Shown here: one piece after another, positions 7,131 through 8,122 of the stretch | How positions within the stretch are numbered: position 1 is the stretch's first letter | Layout of the letters: each line of letters opens with the position of its first letter | NCBI GenBank assembly: GCA_003488105.1 | Contig: DNMS01000360.1 | Location: forward strand, 1 to 8,122 | DNA length: 8,122 nucleotides | Direction of reading: 5' to 3' | Source: Rhodospirillaceae bacterium | GTDB taxonomy: Bacteria; Pseudomonadota; Alphaproteobacteria; Rhodospirillales_A; Casp-alpha2 | The notes under the pieces: model-generated | Seen by the model: only the letters and a program-made list of their open reading frames with translations | Databases searched by the model: none | What the model was told of the DNA's origin: nothing | Translations under genes and position numbers: made by a program

Positions 7131-7616
7131 TCAGACGAGGGTCAACATGTGTTCCACACCGGAGGCCTTCGCCTCACCCGGATTTTCTTCCTGATTAAGC
7201 GATTTTACCACGCCATCCTCGATCAGCATGGAATAACGCAGGCTACGTGTACCCATACCGAAACCGGACCCATCAAATCCCAGCCCGACAGCCTTGGTAA
7301 AGTCTCCATTGCCGTCTCCCAGCATCATGACTTTGTCATCAGCACCCTGTGCCTTGCCCCACGCATCCATCACGAATGCATCGTTCACTGACAGGCAGGC
7401 AATCAAGTCGACGCCTTTTGCGTTCAAATCTCCCGCCTTGTTGATGAAGCCCGGCAAATGCTGATTGGAACAGGTCGGCGTGAAAGCGCCAGGCAACGCG
7501 AAGAGAACCACTTTTTTCCCGGCAAACAATTCCGACGTCTTGACCGGCGTCGGACCTTTGTCCGTCATGTACATCAACGTCGCTTCGGGGATCTTGTCGC
7601 CTACTTTAATCGTCAT
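7131..7616 (-). CDS. Peroxiredoxin, Prx5 family
   Basis: This 161-residue protein is a thiol peroxidase that reduces hydrogen and alkyl peroxides. It has no signal peptide and is probably cytoplasmic. The peroxidatic cysteine is Cys49 in LPGAFTPTCSNQHLPGF, the signature of the Prx5 (type II / hybrid) group. Cys74 in DLIACLSVNDAFVM is the other cysteine, and SLRYSM carries the active-site arginine. No C-terminal resolving cysteine is seen, so recycling probably depends on glutaredoxin, glutathione or another thiol partner; that is inference. The start ATG at 7616-7614 is preceded by GGAGG at 5 bases. An upstream in-frame ATG at 7667 gives 17 residues unlike the family. It lies 90 bases downstream of a DsbD-N-like gene in the same direction, convergent with rnhA, and shares the low-G+C style of its neighbours. 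Confidence 0.95.
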   Translation of the reverse strand: MTIKVGDKIPEATLMYMTDKGPTPVKTSELFAGKKVVLFALPGAFTPTCSNQHLPGFINKAGDLNAKGVDLIACLSVNDAFVMDAWGKAQGADDKVMMLGDGNGDFTKAVGLGFDGSGFGMGTRSLRYSMLIEDGVVKSLNQEENPGEAKASGVEHMLTLV

Positions 7617-7638
7617 TTGAGCCTCCAGAGGTTTTGTA

Positions 7639-7653
7639 TGGACATGTTGTCCA
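7639..7653. repeat. Inverted repeat upstream of peroxiredoxin gene
   Basis: TGGACA-ACA-TGTCCA (minus-strand reading) is a perfect 6-base inverted repeat with a 3-base centre, 22 bases upstream of the peroxiredoxin ATG and just ahead of its Shine-Dalgarno. It could be a repressor or activator operator, or an mRNA hairpin. I could not place a convincing -35/-10 pair around it, and no known regulator consensus is claimed. Confidence 0.35.
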
Positions 7654-7706
7654 ATGCTTGGCCGCATTAAAGCGCGGACGACGCCAAAGTGCCAGCCACG
7701 AAACCG

Positions 7707-8122
7707 CTATTGAATCAGGAAATTGCCCTCCGCAGCCCGCCCGTCTACAGATCGCAAGACCAGATTGACTGTCGTCCCTCGCAGGGTTTCAGGGTCGGCA
7801 CTGTCCACGGGAACCAGAAAACCATTTTCTTCAAACGGTTTTGAGGCACCGAAATAGGGGCCAGGCTGCCCACTTACAATTGCGAGAGTCGGCTGGAAGT
7901 CCCCTTCGCCGGGCGCGATATGCAAGGCTGCCCCGCTGCCGACCACATTGGTCAAGGTAACTTCGGGTGTGAAGTTTATGGCTTCAGCGTCGGCAGGGGC
8001 TTGTTTCATGGCTGCTGCAATAAGGGACGCCCCTGTCGTTGGAGATGCCGCCCCAGCCGGGATGGCAATTTTGGGATGAGCCCGCGCCGGAACACAAACG
8101 TCGGCACACACACCATAGTTCA
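7707..8122 (-). CDS. DsbD N-terminal-domain-like periplasmic thiol protein (COG4233-type), C-terminal part; start outside window
   Basis: The last 137 codons are visible, reading in from the window edge. They begin NYGVCADVCVPARAH, a CxxxC pair in the context typical of the DsbD alpha domain / DsbC-corrector family (YxxCxxxCxPxEA). Members of COG4233 have this domain as a soluble periplasmic or membrane-tethered protein of about 260-290 residues and are thought to act in thiol-disulfide exchange, perhaps for cytochrome c maturation. That role is family-based. After the cysteines come about 125 residues of beta-rich sequence (FTPEVTLTNVVGSGAAL, FEENGFLVPVDSADPETLRG, VNLVLRSVDGR) ending in GNFLIQ. 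No transmembrane DsbD beta domain follows, because the stop is at 7707. This supports the short form. An apparent GTG start at 8111 falls inside the conserved motif and is not the true start. The downstream peroxiredoxin may share its transcript. Confidence 0.8.
   Translation of the reverse strand, partial: NYGVCADVCVPARAHPKIAIPAGAASPTTGASLIAAAMKQAPADAEAINFTPEVTLTNVVGSGAALHIAPGEGDFQPTLAIVSGQPGPYFGASKPFEENGFLVPVDSADPETLRGTTVNLVLRSVDGRAAEGNFLIQ

Noticed and set aside
7617..7667. Earlier peroxiredoxin start
   Set aside because: The ATG at 7616 has a GGAGG at ideal spacing and gives the standard N-terminus MTIKVGDKIPEA. The 17 extra residues overlap that ribosome-binding site and the inverted repeat.
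7680..7700. TGGCAC on the minus strand resembling the -24 element of a sigma-54 promoter
   Set aside because: No matching -12 element (TTGCW) occurs at the required spacing.
1..8122. Search for CRISPR arrays, tRNA or rRNA genes, insertion sequences or attachment sites
   Set aside because: No regularly spaced direct repeats, transposase or integrase coding, terminal inverted repeats, or tRNA/rRNA-like sequences were seen on either strand.

Overview
The window looks like an alphaproteobacterial chromosome fragment, probably Rhodospirillales-like. Evidence: high G+C over most of its length, a gcvT-gcvH-gcvP operon behind a tandem glycine riboswitch, a homoserine kinase of the aminoglycoside-phosphotransferase fold rather than the GHMP fold, and a thrB-rnhA pair. 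The genus cannot be named from sequence reading alone. No complete previously undescribed system is evident. The parts without a known role are an exported peptidoglycan-binding/helical-repeat protein and a small lipoprotein.

Layout. Positions 1-2880 (minus strand) hold the glycine-cleavage operon: a strong sigma-70-type promoter (2853-2880), a two-aptamer glycine riboswitch (about 2630-2835), a hairpin-rich expression platform (about 2548-2632), then gcvT (TTG start), gcvH and the N-terminal third of a long-form gcvP that leaves the window at base 1. Positions 2938-5487 (minus strand) hold two envelope genes without a known function: a lipoprotein, and a 591-residue exported protein with an N-terminal peptidoglycan-binding domain and TPR-like helical repeats. 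Positions 5628-7050 (plus strand) hold thrB and rnhA. Positions 7131-8122 (minus strand, convergent to rnhA) hold a Prx5-type peroxiredoxin and the C-terminal part of a DsbD-N/COG4233-like periplasmic protein. A bidirectional terminator separates rnhA from the peroxiredoxin gene.

How the genes work together. GcvT, GcvH and GcvP are the T, H and P proteins of the glycine cleavage system, which degrades glycine to CO2, ammonia and methylene-tetrahydrofolate. The riboswitch senses glycine and so couples expression to substrate. ThrB feeds threonine synthesis, which can itself be a glycine source, but physical linkage here need not mean co-regulation. The peroxiredoxin and the DsbD-N-like protein are both thiol proteins, one probably cytoplasmic and one probably periplasmic.

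The most notable anomaly is an abrupt drop in G+C and change in codon choice at the start of rnhA (about 6600-6680). Upstream 60-base samples reach 68-78% G+C, while samples downstream lie near 48-55%. Gene order across the break looks normal for the group, so either a recombination boundary or a chimeric assembly join should be considered.
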